Shown here: positions 26,017 to 41,794 of the stretch, in pieces | How the letters are laid out: every line of letters begins with the position of its first letter | Position numbering within the stretch: position 1 is the first letter of the stretch | Source: JANNRA01 sp031401035 | GTDB taxonomy: Bacteria; Desulfobacterota; Binatia; HRBIN30; CADEER01 | Assembly: GCA_031401035.1 (NCBI GenBank) | Contig: JANNRA010000065.1 | Location: 19,533 to 83,532, forward strand | Direction: 5' to 3' | Length of the DNA: 64,000 nt | The notes under the pieces: generated by a model | Databases searched by the model: none | Told to the model about the DNA's origin: nothing | The model's input: only the letters and a program-made list of their open reading frames with translations | Translations under genes and position numbers: made by a program

Positions 26017-28722
26017 TTACTGCGCGTTGCGGCCGATGAAGGCGCTCAGCGGCGCCAGGACGTTGTTGTCCAGGTCATCCTCGGCCGTCAGCACGTCGAC
26101 GTGCGCGAAGCCTTCGCTGATGTACACCTCGAAGCCGCCGGCGACGGCGCCGAAGGTCGGGAAGGCGGGGTTGGGGGTGATGGCGTCGACGACGCGCGGG
26201 GTCGCGCCGACGCAGCTCGGGGCGTTGCAGGCGCCGATGCTGTTGGCGAAGCCGATGAAGCGCCCCGGCACCGGTACCAGGCCGTTGCTGCCGCCGAAGC
26301 CGATCACCGGGATGTTGATGGCGGCGGCCTGCGTGAGGTTCTCGATGTCGCGCCGGCCGCGGCCGACCGACAGGGCGGTCGAGTCGAGGCTGACCGACTG
26401 CGAGCATTCGGCGTTGGTGGTGCAGGCGGCACCGACGTTGCCGGCGCTGCACACCAGGGCGGTGCAGACGCCGCTGACGCTGGTGACACTGAGGCCGCTC
26501 GACGGGTAGTACCAGTCGGTGAAGTTGCCCTGGCCGGCGTAGAAGGTGGTCAGGACGCGCGAGAAGTCGGACGGCTCTTTCTCCTGTCCCCACACGGTGC
26601 CGGGCAGGGTCACCGGCGCGGCGCCGTTGTTCGGCAGCGCCAGCGGCGGCAACGGGCCTTCGCTGATGTCGAGCCAGGTGGTCAGCGGGCCGACCATCGG
26701 GCCGGCGGCGCCGACCGAGGTGGCGACGAAGGTGGCGATGGCGGCGATGAAGCCGTCGTCGTCGATGAACGAGCCGATGCCGCCCATGACCGTCGCTTGC
26801 GGCAGCGCGCCCAGCGTCGCCAGTTCGGGGACCTTGGCGACGGCGTTGTTGCCGGGCGCGCCCTGGTCGACCTGCAGGATGATCTGGCCGCCGTCGGGAT
26901 CGGTGATGCCCTGGATCGCCGCCGGCTCGACCGCGGCCAGGATGCGCGCGTTGAGCAGCGCCGAGGTGGAGTAGGCGGTCGTCGCCCCCGTGCACTTCGG
27001 CGGCGTCTGGCCCATGCAGGCCGTCGCCTCGGTGGCGACGGTGCAGGCGGTGGTGCCGTTGACGCAACGGCCGGCGTTGTCGCGCACGGCGCCGAACAGG
27101 CCGCCGTCGAACTTGGCCTCGATGCGGTCGAGGGTGTCGGCGGTCAACGGCGTGGCGCTGACCGAGCCGCCGCCGCCCTCGAGCAGGACCAGGCCGCGCA
27201 GCTTGGCGTAGCCGGGGTCGGCGGGTCCGACGCCGCTGAGGTTGAAGTCGGTCGCCGCGTAGCGCGCCGTGAAGCCGGTGCCGGCCGAGTGGCCACCGAG
27301 GAAGACATTCTGGTTCTTGGCGATGGTGCGCGCCTTCTCGACGATGGCGTCGAGGTCGCGCGAGAACGTCAGCGGCGTCCAGTTGGCGATGAAGGCGGTC
27401 TCCGCCTGGCCGTTGTGGAAGACGGCGCGGCGGTTGGGGCCGGCCACCAGGTCGGGCGACAGCGGCAGCGTCAGCTCGGCGCCGAACAGCCAGTCGAGCG
27501 CGATCAGCGGGTCGGCCGCCGCCTCGGCGATGTCGAGGCCGATGGTGTCCTCGAGCTGGTTCGAGCGGCGGTCGTAGGCCCACACCTCGAGCACCTGGCC
27601 CTCGTCGGCGAGGACGCGCGGCAGCAGGTTCTCCGCCAACAGCTTGAAGTCGTTGGCGCCGCCCTCGAAACCGGGGATGAGGATCAGGATGGCGTCCGGC
27701 GCGGTGGTCGTCGCGCTCAGGCGATAGCGGGTGTAGCGGGCGTTGTTGAGGTTGACGTTGCTGGCGCCGTATTGCGTCACCAGCTTGGGGTAGGCGGCGC
27801 TGGACACGCCAGGCGAACCCGGCGTGTCGGCCGGCTCGGCCAGGCTGCGCAGCTGGAAGGTGTCGCGCGGGCAGCTCATGTTCTCCTGCCCGTCGTCGAA
27901 CTTGTCGCAGTCGACCGCCAGATTGTCGGCGGCGTTGAGGGTCAGGCAGACGCGGCACTCGACCCGTTCGTCGATGCAGTCGGCGAGCGTGACGCCGGTC
28001 AGGCCGGCGCAGGCGCCCGCGACGGCGACGGCGGTGTTGACCGCTGCGGCGTCGCACTTCTTGGCGATCGCGTCGGCGAGCTTGGCGACGCGCTTGGCAA
28101 TCTTGCCCTTGCCGTCTTCGGCGATCGAGCCCGGGGTGGTGTCCTCGTCGACGCAGTCCTCGAGCGCCGCGGCGTTAAGCGCGCCGGCCTTCAGGACCGA
28201 CTTCTTGCAGGCGAGGAAGGTCTTGAACTTGGTCGCCGCCACCTTCTCGGTGGCCTTGGCGACCGCCCGCTGGCAGCCGCAGGCGGGCTCGTCGACGGCG
28301 CAGTCGATCGCCGCATTGCGCAACGAGGCACCGAAGACGTCGGCGAGCAGATCGAGCGATCCGCCGCGCGCGGCGGCGCTGAGCACCGCCGAGAGGGTGT
28401 CAATGGGCGGGCCGAAGGTGGGCGGCGTCCTCACACAGAGCGCCGTGAAATCGGCGGCGAGTTTGGCCTCGACAGCGGCGACGTTGCCCTTGTTGTCGGC
28501 GCGCAGGCACTCGTCGGCGCTCTGATTGGGCGCCAGATTGCCGCCGCCGGCGTTCGCCAGGCAGGCGACGTTCTCCTTGCCCTGCGTCGCGGCGAGCTTG
28601 GCGAGTGCCTTGTTCAGCCCGTTCAGACATTTCTGCTGGTCGCCGTCGAGCTGCGCCAGCGCGGCACCGGCGGTGAGCAGAGCGGCGGCCACGGCCCCCG
28701 GAATCATCGATCGCACCGTCAT
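26017..28722 (-). CDS. Large secreted alpha/beta-hydrolase with Cys-rich N-terminal domain
   Basis: A 901-residue exported protein (signal MIPGAVAAALLTAGAALAQ). About residues 25-280 form a Cys- and Ala/Lys-rich helical domain (CLNGLNKALAKL, CGCQRAVAKA, FLACKKSVLKAGALN), with Cys pairs spaced as in repeated Cys-helix units. The remaining two-thirds hold an alpha/beta hydrolase: ILILIPGFEGGANDFKLLAE near the oxyanion strand and the nucleophile elbow GGHSAGTG (S479), with a late His in EGFAHVDVL as the likely catalytic base. It is probably an esterase or lipase of the cell surface. A 22-base inverted repeat lies upstream. The substrate is unknown. Confidence 0.85.
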   Translation of the reverse strand: MTVRSMIPGAVAAALLTAGAALAQLDGDQQKCLNGLNKALAKLAATQGKENVACLANAGGGNLAPNQSADECLRADNKGNVAAVEAKLAADFTALCVRTPPTFGPPIDTLSAVLSAAARGGSLDLLADVFGASLRNAAIDCAVDEPACGCQRAVAKATEKVAATKFKTFLACKKSVLKAGALNAAALEDCVDEDTTPGSIAEDGKGKIAKRVAKLADAIAKKCDAAAVNTAVAVAGACAGLTGVTLADCIDERVECRVCLTLNAADNLAVDCDKFDDGQENMSCPRDTFQLRSLAEPADTPGSPGVSSAAYPKLVTQYGASNVNLNNARYTRYRLSATTTAPDAILILIPGFEGGANDFKLLAENLLPRVLADEGQVLEVWAYDRRSNQLEDTIGLDIAEAAADPLIALDWLFGAELTLPLSPDLVAGPNRRAVFHNGQAETAFIANWTPLTFSRDLDAIVEKARTIAKNQNVFLGGHSAGTGFTARYAATDFNLSGVGPADPGYAKLRGLVLLEGGGGSVSATPLTADTLDRIEAKFDGGLFGAVRDNAGRCVNGTTACTVATEATACMGQTPPKCTGATTAYSTSALLNARILAAVEPAAIQGITDPDGGQIILQVDQGAPGNNAVAKVPELATLGALPQATVMGGIGSFIDDDGFIAAIATFVATSVGAAGPMVGPLTTWLDISEGPLPPLALPNNGAAPVTLPGTVWGQEKEPSDFSRVLTTFYAGQGNFTDWYYPSSGLSVTSVSGVCTALVCSAGNVGAACTTNAECSQSVSLDSTALSVGRGRRDIENLTQAAAINIPVIGFGGSNGLVPVPGRFIGFANSIGACNAPSCVGATPRVVDAITPNPAFPTFGAVAGGFEVYISEGFAHVDVLTAEDDLDNNVLAPLSAFIGRNAQ

Positions 28723-28731
28723 CCCCCCAAA

Positions 28732-28753
28732 GGTTACTGATTGTGTTGTAACC
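28732..28753. promoter_or_regulatory. Possible operator upstream of the secreted hydrolase
   Basis: GGTTAC and GTAACC arms are separated by ten bases, 10 bp upstream of the hydrolase start, in a locally AT-rich 154-bp gap. The geometry suits a dimeric repressor site; no regulator gene is adjacent and no -10/-35 pair is convincing, so this is a weak call. Confidence 0.3.
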
Positions 28754-28876
28754 AGTATTGCTGGCGAACCGGTTGAGGCAATGGGGTTCGACGCAATCGG
28801 TCTGGTTGGCGCACCGCGGCCGCGTCAGTCGTCCTCGGCGGGCAAGGCGGTGAATTGACACGATTGGTGAGCCGCC

Positions 28877-30168
<1,292 letters not shown>

Positions 30169-30175
<7 letters not shown>

Positions 30176-30732
30176 CCCTGCCGAATTTCCTCTCCCTGCT
30201 GCGCATCGTCGCCATCCCGATCTTCCTGATCTTCCTGGCCAACGGGAACTTCGCCGCCGCCTTCATGCTGTTCGTGGCGGCGGGCGTCACCGACACCGTC
30301 GACGGCACGCTGGCGCGGCTCACCGACAGCGGCACGAGCCTCGGCGCGGTACTCGATCCGATGGCGGACAAACTGCTGCTGCTCAGTTCCTTCATCGTCC
30401 TCGGCTTCAGCGGCGCCATCCCCAGCTGGCTCGCCATCCTGGTCGTCCTGCGCGACGTCATCGTCGTGCTCGGCTACGGCGCCTTCTTCGTGGTCCATCA
30501 GGAATGGATGGACGTCGCCCCCAGCCGCCTCGGCAAGATGAGCACCTTTCTGCAGCTCTTCACCGTCGGCGTCGCGCTCCTGATCCTGGCCCGTCCGGCG
30601 CTGCCGCTGGCGACCCCGGCGCTGGCGCTGCAGCTGGGCGCGGGCGCGCTCACCGCGGCATCGGGCATCCACTACGTCTACCGTGGATTGTTGTGGCATC
30701 AGCGGCGCGGTAGCGTCAGCAGCGCCGAATGA
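30169..30732 (+). CDS. CDP-alcohol phosphatidyltransferase family protein
   Basis: A 187-residue membrane enzyme of phospholipid synthesis. The hallmark D-G-x2-A-R-x8-G-x3-D-x3-D motif reads VDGTLARLTDSGTSLGAVLDPMADK. It begins MLTLPNFLSLLRIVAIPIFL, as PgsA-like proteins do. Several hydrophobic helices follow. It is most like phosphatidylglycerophosphate synthases. The ATG overlaps the HflX stop; its stop overlaps the next ATG by 4 bases, indicating an operon. Confidence 0.9.
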
Positions 30733-31547
30733 CGCGAAACTGGCAGCGCCGCGCGACCGGAGTCGCCGTCGTCCTCGCCCTGCTGCTGGCACTGCCGGCG
30801 ACCGGGGACGATGCTGCGCGTCCGCTGCTCGAGGCGGTGCGCGTTCTCAACCGCACGACGCGGCACTGGGACGACCGCTCGCAGACGATGGCGATGACCA
30901 TCGTCGATCGGCGCGGCAGCGAGTATCGGCGCGAGTTGCAGGTGCGGACCAAACGCGGTGCGGACGACGCAACGCGCTCGCTGATGTTCTTTCAGGGCCC
31001 GGCGCAGGTACGTGGAATCGGCTTTCTGCAGTGGACCGACCCGCGCGGCGATGACCGGCAATGGCTGTGGCTGCCGGCCTCGAAGCGCGTCCGCCAGATC
31101 AGCGGCGGGGCGCGCCGCGAGAGCTTCGTCGGCACCGATTTCAGCTACGAGGACCTGGCGATCATGGCCGAGGCGGTGGACTGGGACGAGGAGCGGGCCG
31201 CCAGCGCGCTGGTCGGCGAGGAGCCGGTCGACGGGCAGCTGTGCGACATCATCGAGATGCGCCCGACCGCGGCGGCCGACGTGACCTATGCGGCGGTGCG
31301 GCTGTGGCTCGGCCGCGACGACCGCGTCGTGCGCCGCTTCGAGATGCGCGATGCGGCCGGGCAGGTGCTGAAGACGCTGACCCTCTCGGACGTACGCGAC
31401 GAGAAGGGCATCCCCTCGGCGCGCCACCTGGAGATGCGCGACGCGCGCTCCGGCAGCCGCACCGCCGTCGACCTGACGGCGCTCTCGTACAATGACGGCC
31501 TCGGCGACGAGGAGTTCACGCAGCGGCGCCTGGAGAAGGGCCTGTAA
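30729..31547 (+). CDS. Outer membrane lipoprotein-sorting (LolA-like) protein
   Basis: A 272-residue exported protein (VAVVLALLLALPATG). It fits the LolA-like outer-membrane lipoprotein sorting family: MAMTIVDRRGSEYRRELQVRTK, LMFFQGPAQVRGIGFLQW, WLWLPASKRVRQISG, ESFVGTDFSYEDLAIM and YAAVRLWLGRDDRVVRRFEM. Members bind lipid acyl chains in a beta-barrel half and often pair with RND-type exporters. Its start overlaps the phosphatidyltransferase stop (ATGA) and 21 bases separate it from acnA. Confidence 0.87.
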   Translation: MTRNWQRRATGVAVVLALLLALPATGDDAARPLLEAVRVLNRTTRHWDDRSQTMAMTIVDRRGSEYRRELQVRTKRGADDATRSLMFFQGPAQVRGIGFLQWTDPRGDDRQWLWLPASKRVRQISGGARRESFVGTDFSYEDLAIMAEAVDWDEERAASALVGEEPVDGQLCDIIEMRPTAAADVTYAAVRLWLGRDDRVVRRFEMRDAAGQVLKTLTLSDVRDEKGIPSARHLEMRDARSGSRTAVDLTALSYNDGLGDEEFTQRRLEKGL

Positions 31548-31568
31548 GGCCGTGACACGGAAAGGGAC

Positions 31569-34247
<2,679 letters not shown>

Positions 34248-34250
34248 ATG

Positions 34251-34280
34251 TGGAGTGCGGTGCTGACGCACCGCACTCCA
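34251..34280. terminator. Hairpin downstream of acnA
   Basis: TGGAGTGCGGTGC and its exact complement GCACCGCACTCCA flank a TGAC loop, beginning 3 bases after the acnA stop. It is a likely transcription stop or RNA 3' end; there is no following T run. Confidence 0.65.
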
Positions 34281-34339
34281 TAGGGGCTTGCCTGTCGCGT
34301 GCGGCGCGTGGTTGTCTGGTCATCCCGAAGGAGAATGCG

Positions 34340-35740
34340 ATGCTCATGCGGTGGGTGGCAGGCATCACTTGGCTTCCGGCGATTGGAGTGCTGGCGCTGA
34401 TCGGCACGGTGCAGGCGCAAGCGTGCGTCGGCGACTGCGACGAGGACGGGCAGGTGGGCGTCAACGAGCTCATCACCGGCGTCAACATGGCGCTCGGCCT
34501 GGTGACCGGCAGCGCCTGCGCGGCGTTTCTGCCGGATGCGGAGGCGCCGCAGCCGACGGTGGCCGATCTGATCAGCGGCGTGAACAATGCGCTGAACGGC
34601 TGCCCGGTGACGGCCAGCACGGCCGGCATCGTCTTCAACGCCGAAGCCAACCGCTTGCACGCCTACCGCGCCGCGCCCGGCTTCCCGCGTCAGACGGTCA
34701 TCCCGAGCGACAACGACGCGCCCGGCGAGGGGCGCGACATCAACGGCCAGATCTGCTTTACGCGCGGATCGCGGGGCGAGCTGCGCTTCATCTCCGGCGA
34801 GGACACCGGGCAAGGGGCCGCGCACCTCACCGCCGGCTGGGGCCTGTTCGAACTCGAGGGCGAGTTCCCGACCTTCACCTGGCGGCAGCTGAACGAGTTC
34901 ATTCCGACCTATCAGCCGGCCGACGACGAGGCCGAGAACTACGGCTGCGGTTTCCTGAGCGACGGCCGCCTGGTCACCACCGACGTCGGTAATCAGGCCG
35001 GCGGCGCCGGCACCGGGCAGCTCATCATGTGGTTCCCGCCGCTCGATGGCGTCAACGGCGCGCGCTACTGCAAGCTCGATATCGGCATCGCGACGGCGCA
35101 GCAGATCGCGGTGGATGAGCAGGATCGTATCTACGTCGCCTCGGCGCGCACCACCGGCGCCAGCCCTGGCGGCGTGACGCGGTACAGCGGCCCGTTTCCG
35201 ACCTCGGATTTCGCCGCCGACGGGTGCGGGCGCATCGACCCGACCGGCGCGCCGCTGGTCAGCGAAGGCCGCATCACCAAGGAGCTGTTCATCCGCGCCG
35301 ACGGCAACATCACCAACCCGGGCGGTATCGTGCTGATCCCGGGCGGCGGTTTCTACATCGCCAGCGTCCTGAACGGCGTCATCGCCGAGTACGACTCGGC
35401 CGGTGTCTTCAAGCGCCGCGTCCTGTCGCCGCCGCGGCCCGGCCTGCCGACGGCGACCGGCAATCCCCTCGGCCTCGGCCTGGCCTCGGACGGGACCCTG
35501 TACTTCGCCGACATCGGCCTGCAGCTGCGCTCCGGCGGCGGCATCGGCCCGGGCCGCAATCTCGGCAAGGTGCGGCGCATCCGCTTCGTCGAAGGCCAGC
35601 CGCAGCCGCCGGAGATCATGGACGAATCGCTCAACTTCCCAGACGGCATCGGCATCCTGGAACTGCCGGTACCGACGCCGACGCCGATCTCGGACCCGGA
35701 GCGGACGCGCCTGCCGACAGCCACCCGCCGTCCATCCTGA
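34340..35740 (+). CDS. Secreted beta-propeller with N-terminal Cys/EF-hand module
   Basis: A 466-residue exported protein starting at the ATG after AAGGAG. The signal peptide ends near VQAQA; immediately after come CVGDCDEDGQVGVNELITGVN and a second half ending NNALNGC. The first EF-hand-like loop is D-x-D-E-D-G-x-V, but in the second half the loop is replaced by DAEAPQPTVADL, so it has lost the calcium ligands. From residue about 95 a propeller-like region follows (RLHAYRAAPGFPRQTV, QQIAVDEQDRIYVASA, GGGFYIASVLNGVIAEYDSAG, RPGLPTATGNPLGLGLASDG). It is a paralogue of the 46619-47965 protein, which has the module at its C-terminus. Function unknown. Confidence 0.82.
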   Translation: MLMRWVAGITWLPAIGVLALIGTVQAQACVGDCDEDGQVGVNELITGVNMALGLVTGSACAAFLPDAEAPQPTVADLISGVNNALNGCPVTASTAGIVFNAEANRLHAYRAAPGFPRQTVIPSDNDAPGEGRDINGQICFTRGSRGELRFISGEDTGQGAAHLTAGWGLFELEGEFPTFTWRQLNEFIPTYQPADDEAENYGCGFLSDGRLVTTDVGNQAGGAGTGQLIMWFPPLDGVNGARYCKLDIGIATAQQIAVDEQDRIYVASARTTGASPGGVTRYSGPFPTSDFAADGCGRIDPTGAPLVSEGRITKELFIRADGNITNPGGIVLIPGGGFYIASVLNGVIAEYDSAGVFKRRVLSPPRPGLPTATGNPLGLGLASDGTLYFADIGLQLRSGGGIGPGRNLGKVRRIRFVEGQPQPPEIMDESLNFPDGIGILELPVPTPTPISDPERTRLPTATRRPS

Positions 35741-35820
35741 CCAGCCGACGGGGCGGCGCCCTTGGGGCAGCAAAACGACGCGATGAAGCGTCTTGCACAG
35801 CAGGACTCGCGATCGCCACC

Positions 35821-37512
35821 GTGCCCACATTCCTCCTCCTCTTCCTGTTCCTCGCCGCGCCGGTGGCGGCGCAGAGCGGCCCGACCGTGCGTTTCGCGGG
35901 CGCGGTCAACCAGGACGGCTGTCCGTTCTGCTGCGCCTTCGACTGCCAGGGCGAGCCGACGCCGGCGCCGGAGTTCGACGATCAGGGGCGGCGCGTGTTC
36001 CGGCGCTCGACCGGCCAGTTTCTGCTCGTCGTCGAGGCCGGACTCGGCACCTCGGGGCGCAATCCCGGTAGCGAGGGCGTTTATTCCGGCACCGACGTCG
36101 TCAGCATCACGCACGCGTCGGGGCTGCCGTCTCTGCAACTGCTGGCCGGCAACGATCTCGGCACGGGAACCCCGCAGGTCGACTGCCGTAGCGAGCCGCT
36201 CGGCGGCGTCAAGGGGTTTCCAGCCCTCGACTTCGCGGCCGGCGGCGGCGTCAGTACGGCGTTGGTCGACATGGCCTGCCGTTTCGAACTGGCGCAGAGC
36301 AGCTCCTTCGCCTGCACGCGCGACCGCTTCGGCAACTTCGCCTTTCTCGGCGTCGGCTCGGCGCGGCAGTACTGCTTCCAGGTCTCCAACGTCTCCGAGT
36401 TTCCGCCCGGTCGCAGCGTCGCCGCCGTGCGCCTGCGCGACACCTCGGGCAATCTCGGTCCGCGCCACGAATTCGTCGTCGTCGTCGAGCCGAACACGCC
36501 GGTGCCGACCGCGACTCCGACCAGCACGCGCACGCCGACGCGCACGCCGACGCCGCGCCCGGGCAGCGTCGCCGGCCGCCTGCGCTACTACGTGGGCGAC
36601 CGCGCCGTGCCGAGCGCGACCGTCGCGGCCAGCGGCGCCAGCGCGCGCACGACCACCTCGAGCGCCACCGGCAACTATGTGCTGACGCCGTTGGCCTTCG
36701 GCACCATCGACGTGGTGCCGCGCCGCGTCGGCGGCTTCGGCTCGCCGACGGCGATCACCGCGCTCGACGCCGCCCACGTCCTGCAGGTGATCGCCGGCAC
36801 GCGCACCTTCGACGCGCGCCAGCGGCTCGCCTGCGACGTCACCGGCAACGGCAGCCTGAGCGCCCTCGACGCCGCCCGCATCCTGCAGCGCCAGGTGGGA
36901 ACCTTGGCCCGGTTCGCCGCGGCGGACCAGTGTGGCTCGGACTGGCTGTTCGAACCGCTCGCCGCGCCGGCGCCGGGGGGCAGCCTGACCATGCCGTTGC
37001 TCTCGCCCGGCGCCTGCCGCATGGGGGCGGCGACCTACCAGCCCCTCTCGGGCGACGCCGTGGGCCAGGATTTCCTCGCCATGCTGCTCGGCGACTGCAC
37101 CGGCAATTGGGTGCAGGGGGCGGGTTTCTCCGCCGTCGCGGCCGCGCCGGCCGAGGTGCGCCTGCGCGTCTCGCGGCGCACCGCCGCGGGGACGCTGCGC
37201 GTCCCGATCGCCGTCGACGCGGCGGCGCCGTTTCTCGCCGTCGATCTGACCCTGCAACTCGGGCCCGGGCTGCGCGCCACGGGGTTGCGCAAGCTGGGCG
37301 GCGCCGCCGAGGCGATGGCGATCACCAATCTATCGCGTCCGGGCGTCGTGCGGGTCGCCGTCGCCAGCCCGCAACCGTTGTCGCCGGGCGCCATCCTGGT
37401 GCTCGAGCTGGACGCCGACGCGGCGGCGTCGCCGGATGACGTGGTACTGACCCGCGCGCTGGTCGACGACATGCCGGCGCTGGCGACCACCGGCGCCGCG
37501 CGGGCCAACTGA
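35821..37512 (+). CDS. Secreted protein with shared Cys domain, TP linker, dockerin-like and cohesin-like regions
   Basis: A 563-residue exported protein; the start is the GTG in VPTFLLLFLFLAAPVAAQ, which is the signal peptide. The first about 210 residues form a Cys-containing domain (CPFCCAFDC, GQFLLVVEAGLGTSG, DMACRFELAQSSSFAC) that is shared with the C-terminal domain of the 44249-46351 protein. A TATPTSTRTPTRTPTPRPG linker follows. Then CDVTGNGSLSALDAARILQRQVG, a dockerin type-I-like repeat with a D-x-T-x-N-G-x-x-x-x-x-D loop, and a C-terminal domain with FLAVDLTLQLGPGLRATG and VAVASPQPLSPGAILVLELD, resembling a cohesin. A dockerin plus cohesin in one chain suggests polymer or surface assembly. 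The domain names are by motif recall only. Confidence 0.72.
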   Translation: MPTFLLLFLFLAAPVAAQSGPTVRFAGAVNQDGCPFCCAFDCQGEPTPAPEFDDQGRRVFRRSTGQFLLVVEAGLGTSGRNPGSEGVYSGTDVVSITHASGLPSLQLLAGNDLGTGTPQVDCRSEPLGGVKGFPALDFAAGGGVSTALVDMACRFELAQSSSFACTRDRFGNFAFLGVGSARQYCFQVSNVSEFPPGRSVAAVRLRDTSGNLGPRHEFVVVVEPNTPVPTATPTSTRTPTRTPTPRPGSVAGRLRYYVGDRAVPSATVAASGASARTTTSSATGNYVLTPLAFGTIDVVPRRVGGFGSPTAITALDAAHVLQVIAGTRTFDARQRLACDVTGNGSLSALDAARILQRQVGTLARFAAADQCGSDWLFEPLAAPAPGGSLTMPLLSPGACRMGAATYQPLSGDAVGQDFLAMLLGDCTGNWVQGAGFSAVAAAPAEVRLRVSRRTAAGTLRVPIAVDAAAPFLAVDLTLQLGPGLRATGLRKLGGAAEAMAITNLSRPGVVRVAVASPQPLSPGAILVLELDADAAASPDDVVLTRALVDDMPALATTGAARAN

Positions 37513-37666
37513 CACCCGCCTCTCCCGTCTCCAGTTGGCAACCAGGGCGTCCTCCGGGGACGACTCAGTTCAGCCGGGCGCACGGCCAGATCTGACATCG
37601 TGGGCAACCCCCCGCTCAGGGCACCAGCTTGCCACTACCGCCCGCCATCGAGTAATTGTTCCCGAT

Positions 37667-40294
<2,628 letters not shown>

Positions 40295-40305
40295 GGCCGC
40301 TGGGT

Positions 40306-41634
40306 ATGCGGTCCGTCACGGCGATCGGAGTCGCGCTGGCTCTGCTCGGCGCCGTACCGGGCCGGGCGACGGCCTGCGTCGGCGACTGCGCCGGCGAGGG
40401 CGCCGTCGCGATCAACGAGCTCGTGCTCGGCGTCAACATCTCGCTCGGCTCGGCGCCGGCGAGCGCCTGTGGCGCCTTCGATCGCAACGGCGACGATGCG
40501 GTGTCGATCGACGAGCTCGTCGCCGGTGTCAACAATGCCACCGCCGGCTGCCCGGCGGAGCCGACGCCGACCGCGACCGCGACGCCCGCGGCGAGCGCTG
40601 AGACGCGCTGCGCCGTGCCGGCGGGGGAGGGCGTCAACGTCGACCCGACGCAGCCCTTCTGCGAGTTTATCTCGAGCTACCGCTTCTTCCTTGGCGACGG
40701 TTCGGAGCAGGCCCCGAACGCCGGCGTGCTGCCCTACGACCTGAATACGCCGCTGTTCACCGACTACGCGCTCAAGCACCGCTTCGTCTGGCTGCCGCCG
40801 GGCACCAGCGCGATCTACCAACCGCGCGAGAGCTTCGTCTTTCCGGTCGGGGCGGTGGTCATCAAGACCTTCGCCTACCCGATCGATGCGCGGCAGCCGG
40901 AGCTTGGCGAGCGCCTGCTCGAAACCCGACTGCTGATTCGCCGCGCCAGCGGCTGGGAGGCGATGACGTATCTCTGGAACGGCGAGCAGACCGAGGCCAA
41001 GCGGCGCGTCATCGGCGCCCGCATCCCGGTCAGCTGGATCGACGCCGACGGAGCGACGCGGGCGCTGAACTACCAGGTGCCGAACACCAATCAGTGCAAG
41101 GAATGCCATGCCGAGCACAATGATGTGATCAGTCCGATCGGCCCGAAGGCGCGCAATCTGAACAAGGACTACGCGTACGCCGACGGCGTCGACAACCAGC
41201 TGGCGCGCTGGACGGCGGTCGGCTACCTCCGCGGCGCCCCGGATGCGGCGACGGTGCCGGCCTATGCGGTGTTCGACGATCCCGCCAGTGGCACGGTGGA
41301 GGAGCGCGCCCGCGCCTACCTCGATGTCAATTGCGGCCACTGCCACAACGTCAGCGGGCTGGCCCGTACCTCCGGTCTCTATCTCAACATCGACGAGGCG
41401 ACCCCCGCCCGCTACGGCGTCTGCAAGGCGCCGGTGGCGGCCGGGCAGGGTTCGGGCGGGCTCGACGTCGACATCGAGCCGCGCCAGCCGGACAAGTCGA
41501 TCCTCGTCTACCGCATGGACTCGACGGCGGCGGGCATCGCCATGCCGGAGCTCGGGCGCCAGACGGTGCACGCCGAGGCGGTGGAAGTGGTGCGCGCCTG
41601 GATCGAAGGACTCCCCGGCGGCCCCTGCCAGTAG
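40306..41634 (+). CDS. SO2930-type diheme c-type cytochrome with Cys/EF-hand module
   Basis: A 442-residue exported protein. After the signal peptide comes the full Cys/EF-hand module with two intact loops (CVGDCAGEGAVAINELV and FDRNGDDAVSIDELVAGVN), a short TPTATATP linker, then an oxidoreductase-like domain starting LSSYRFF-like ISSYRFFLGDG. It has two haem motifs, CKECHAEH and CGHCHN, with FVFPVGAVVIKTFAYP and the IDADGATRALNYQVPNTNQC in between, fitting the SO2930 family of diheme cytochromes. Family function is unknown, but it is periplasmic or surface electron transfer. It sits 11 bases after the beta-helix gene. Confidence 0.85.
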   Translation: MRSVTAIGVALALLGAVPGRATACVGDCAGEGAVAINELVLGVNISLGSAPASACGAFDRNGDDAVSIDELVAGVNNATAGCPAEPTPTATATPAASAETRCAVPAGEGVNVDPTQPFCEFISSYRFFLGDGSEQAPNAGVLPYDLNTPLFTDYALKHRFVWLPPGTSAIYQPRESFVFPVGAVVIKTFAYPIDARQPELGERLLETRLLIRRASGWEAMTYLWNGEQTEAKRRVIGARIPVSWIDADGATRALNYQVPNTNQCKECHAEHNDVISPIGPKARNLNKDYAYADGVDNQLARWTAVGYLRGAPDAATVPAYAVFDDPASGTVEERARAYLDVNCGHCHNVSGLARTSGLYLNIDEATPARYGVCKAPVAAGQGSGGLDVDIEPRQPDKSILVYRMDSTAAGIAMPELGRQTVHAEAVEVVRAWIEGLPGGPCQ

Positions 41635-41670
41635 GTCTCCGCTTCGACGCGACCCTGGGTTGTTTGTCCG

Positions 41671-41753
41671 TGGAGGGCGGCGCCCCGTCGGCGCCTGTTG
41701 CATGGAGCCACCGGGTCGCGTGCGAACAGGCGCCGACGGGGCGCCGCCCTCCA
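41671..41753. repeat. Perfect 29-bp inverted repeat with 25-bp spacer
   Basis: The arms TGGAGGGCGGCGCCCCGTCG with the rest CGCGCCTGTT on one side are exactly complementary to the right arm ending CGCCGCCCTCCA. It lies between the diheme cytochrome gene and a convergent lipoprotein gene. A similar single arm is at 1574-1607. It could act as a terminator for both genes or be a copy of a mobile intergenic element. Confidence 0.75.
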
Positions 41754-41794
41754 ACGGCCTCCAACTTACGGCATGCGGTAGACAGGCACCTGGC

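Noticed and set aside
25948..28740. Plus-strand frame of about 930 codons opposite the secreted hydrolase
   Set aside because: The minus strand has a signal peptide and a GHSAG hydrolase domain; the plus-strand product is a Val/Arg/Gly-rich shadow.
40306..41634. Possible complete cytochrome c oxidase or peroxidase role
   Set aside because: Two CxxCH motifs and the SO2930-like context are present, but no peroxidase or oxidase signature is seen; only a diheme cytochrome is claimed.
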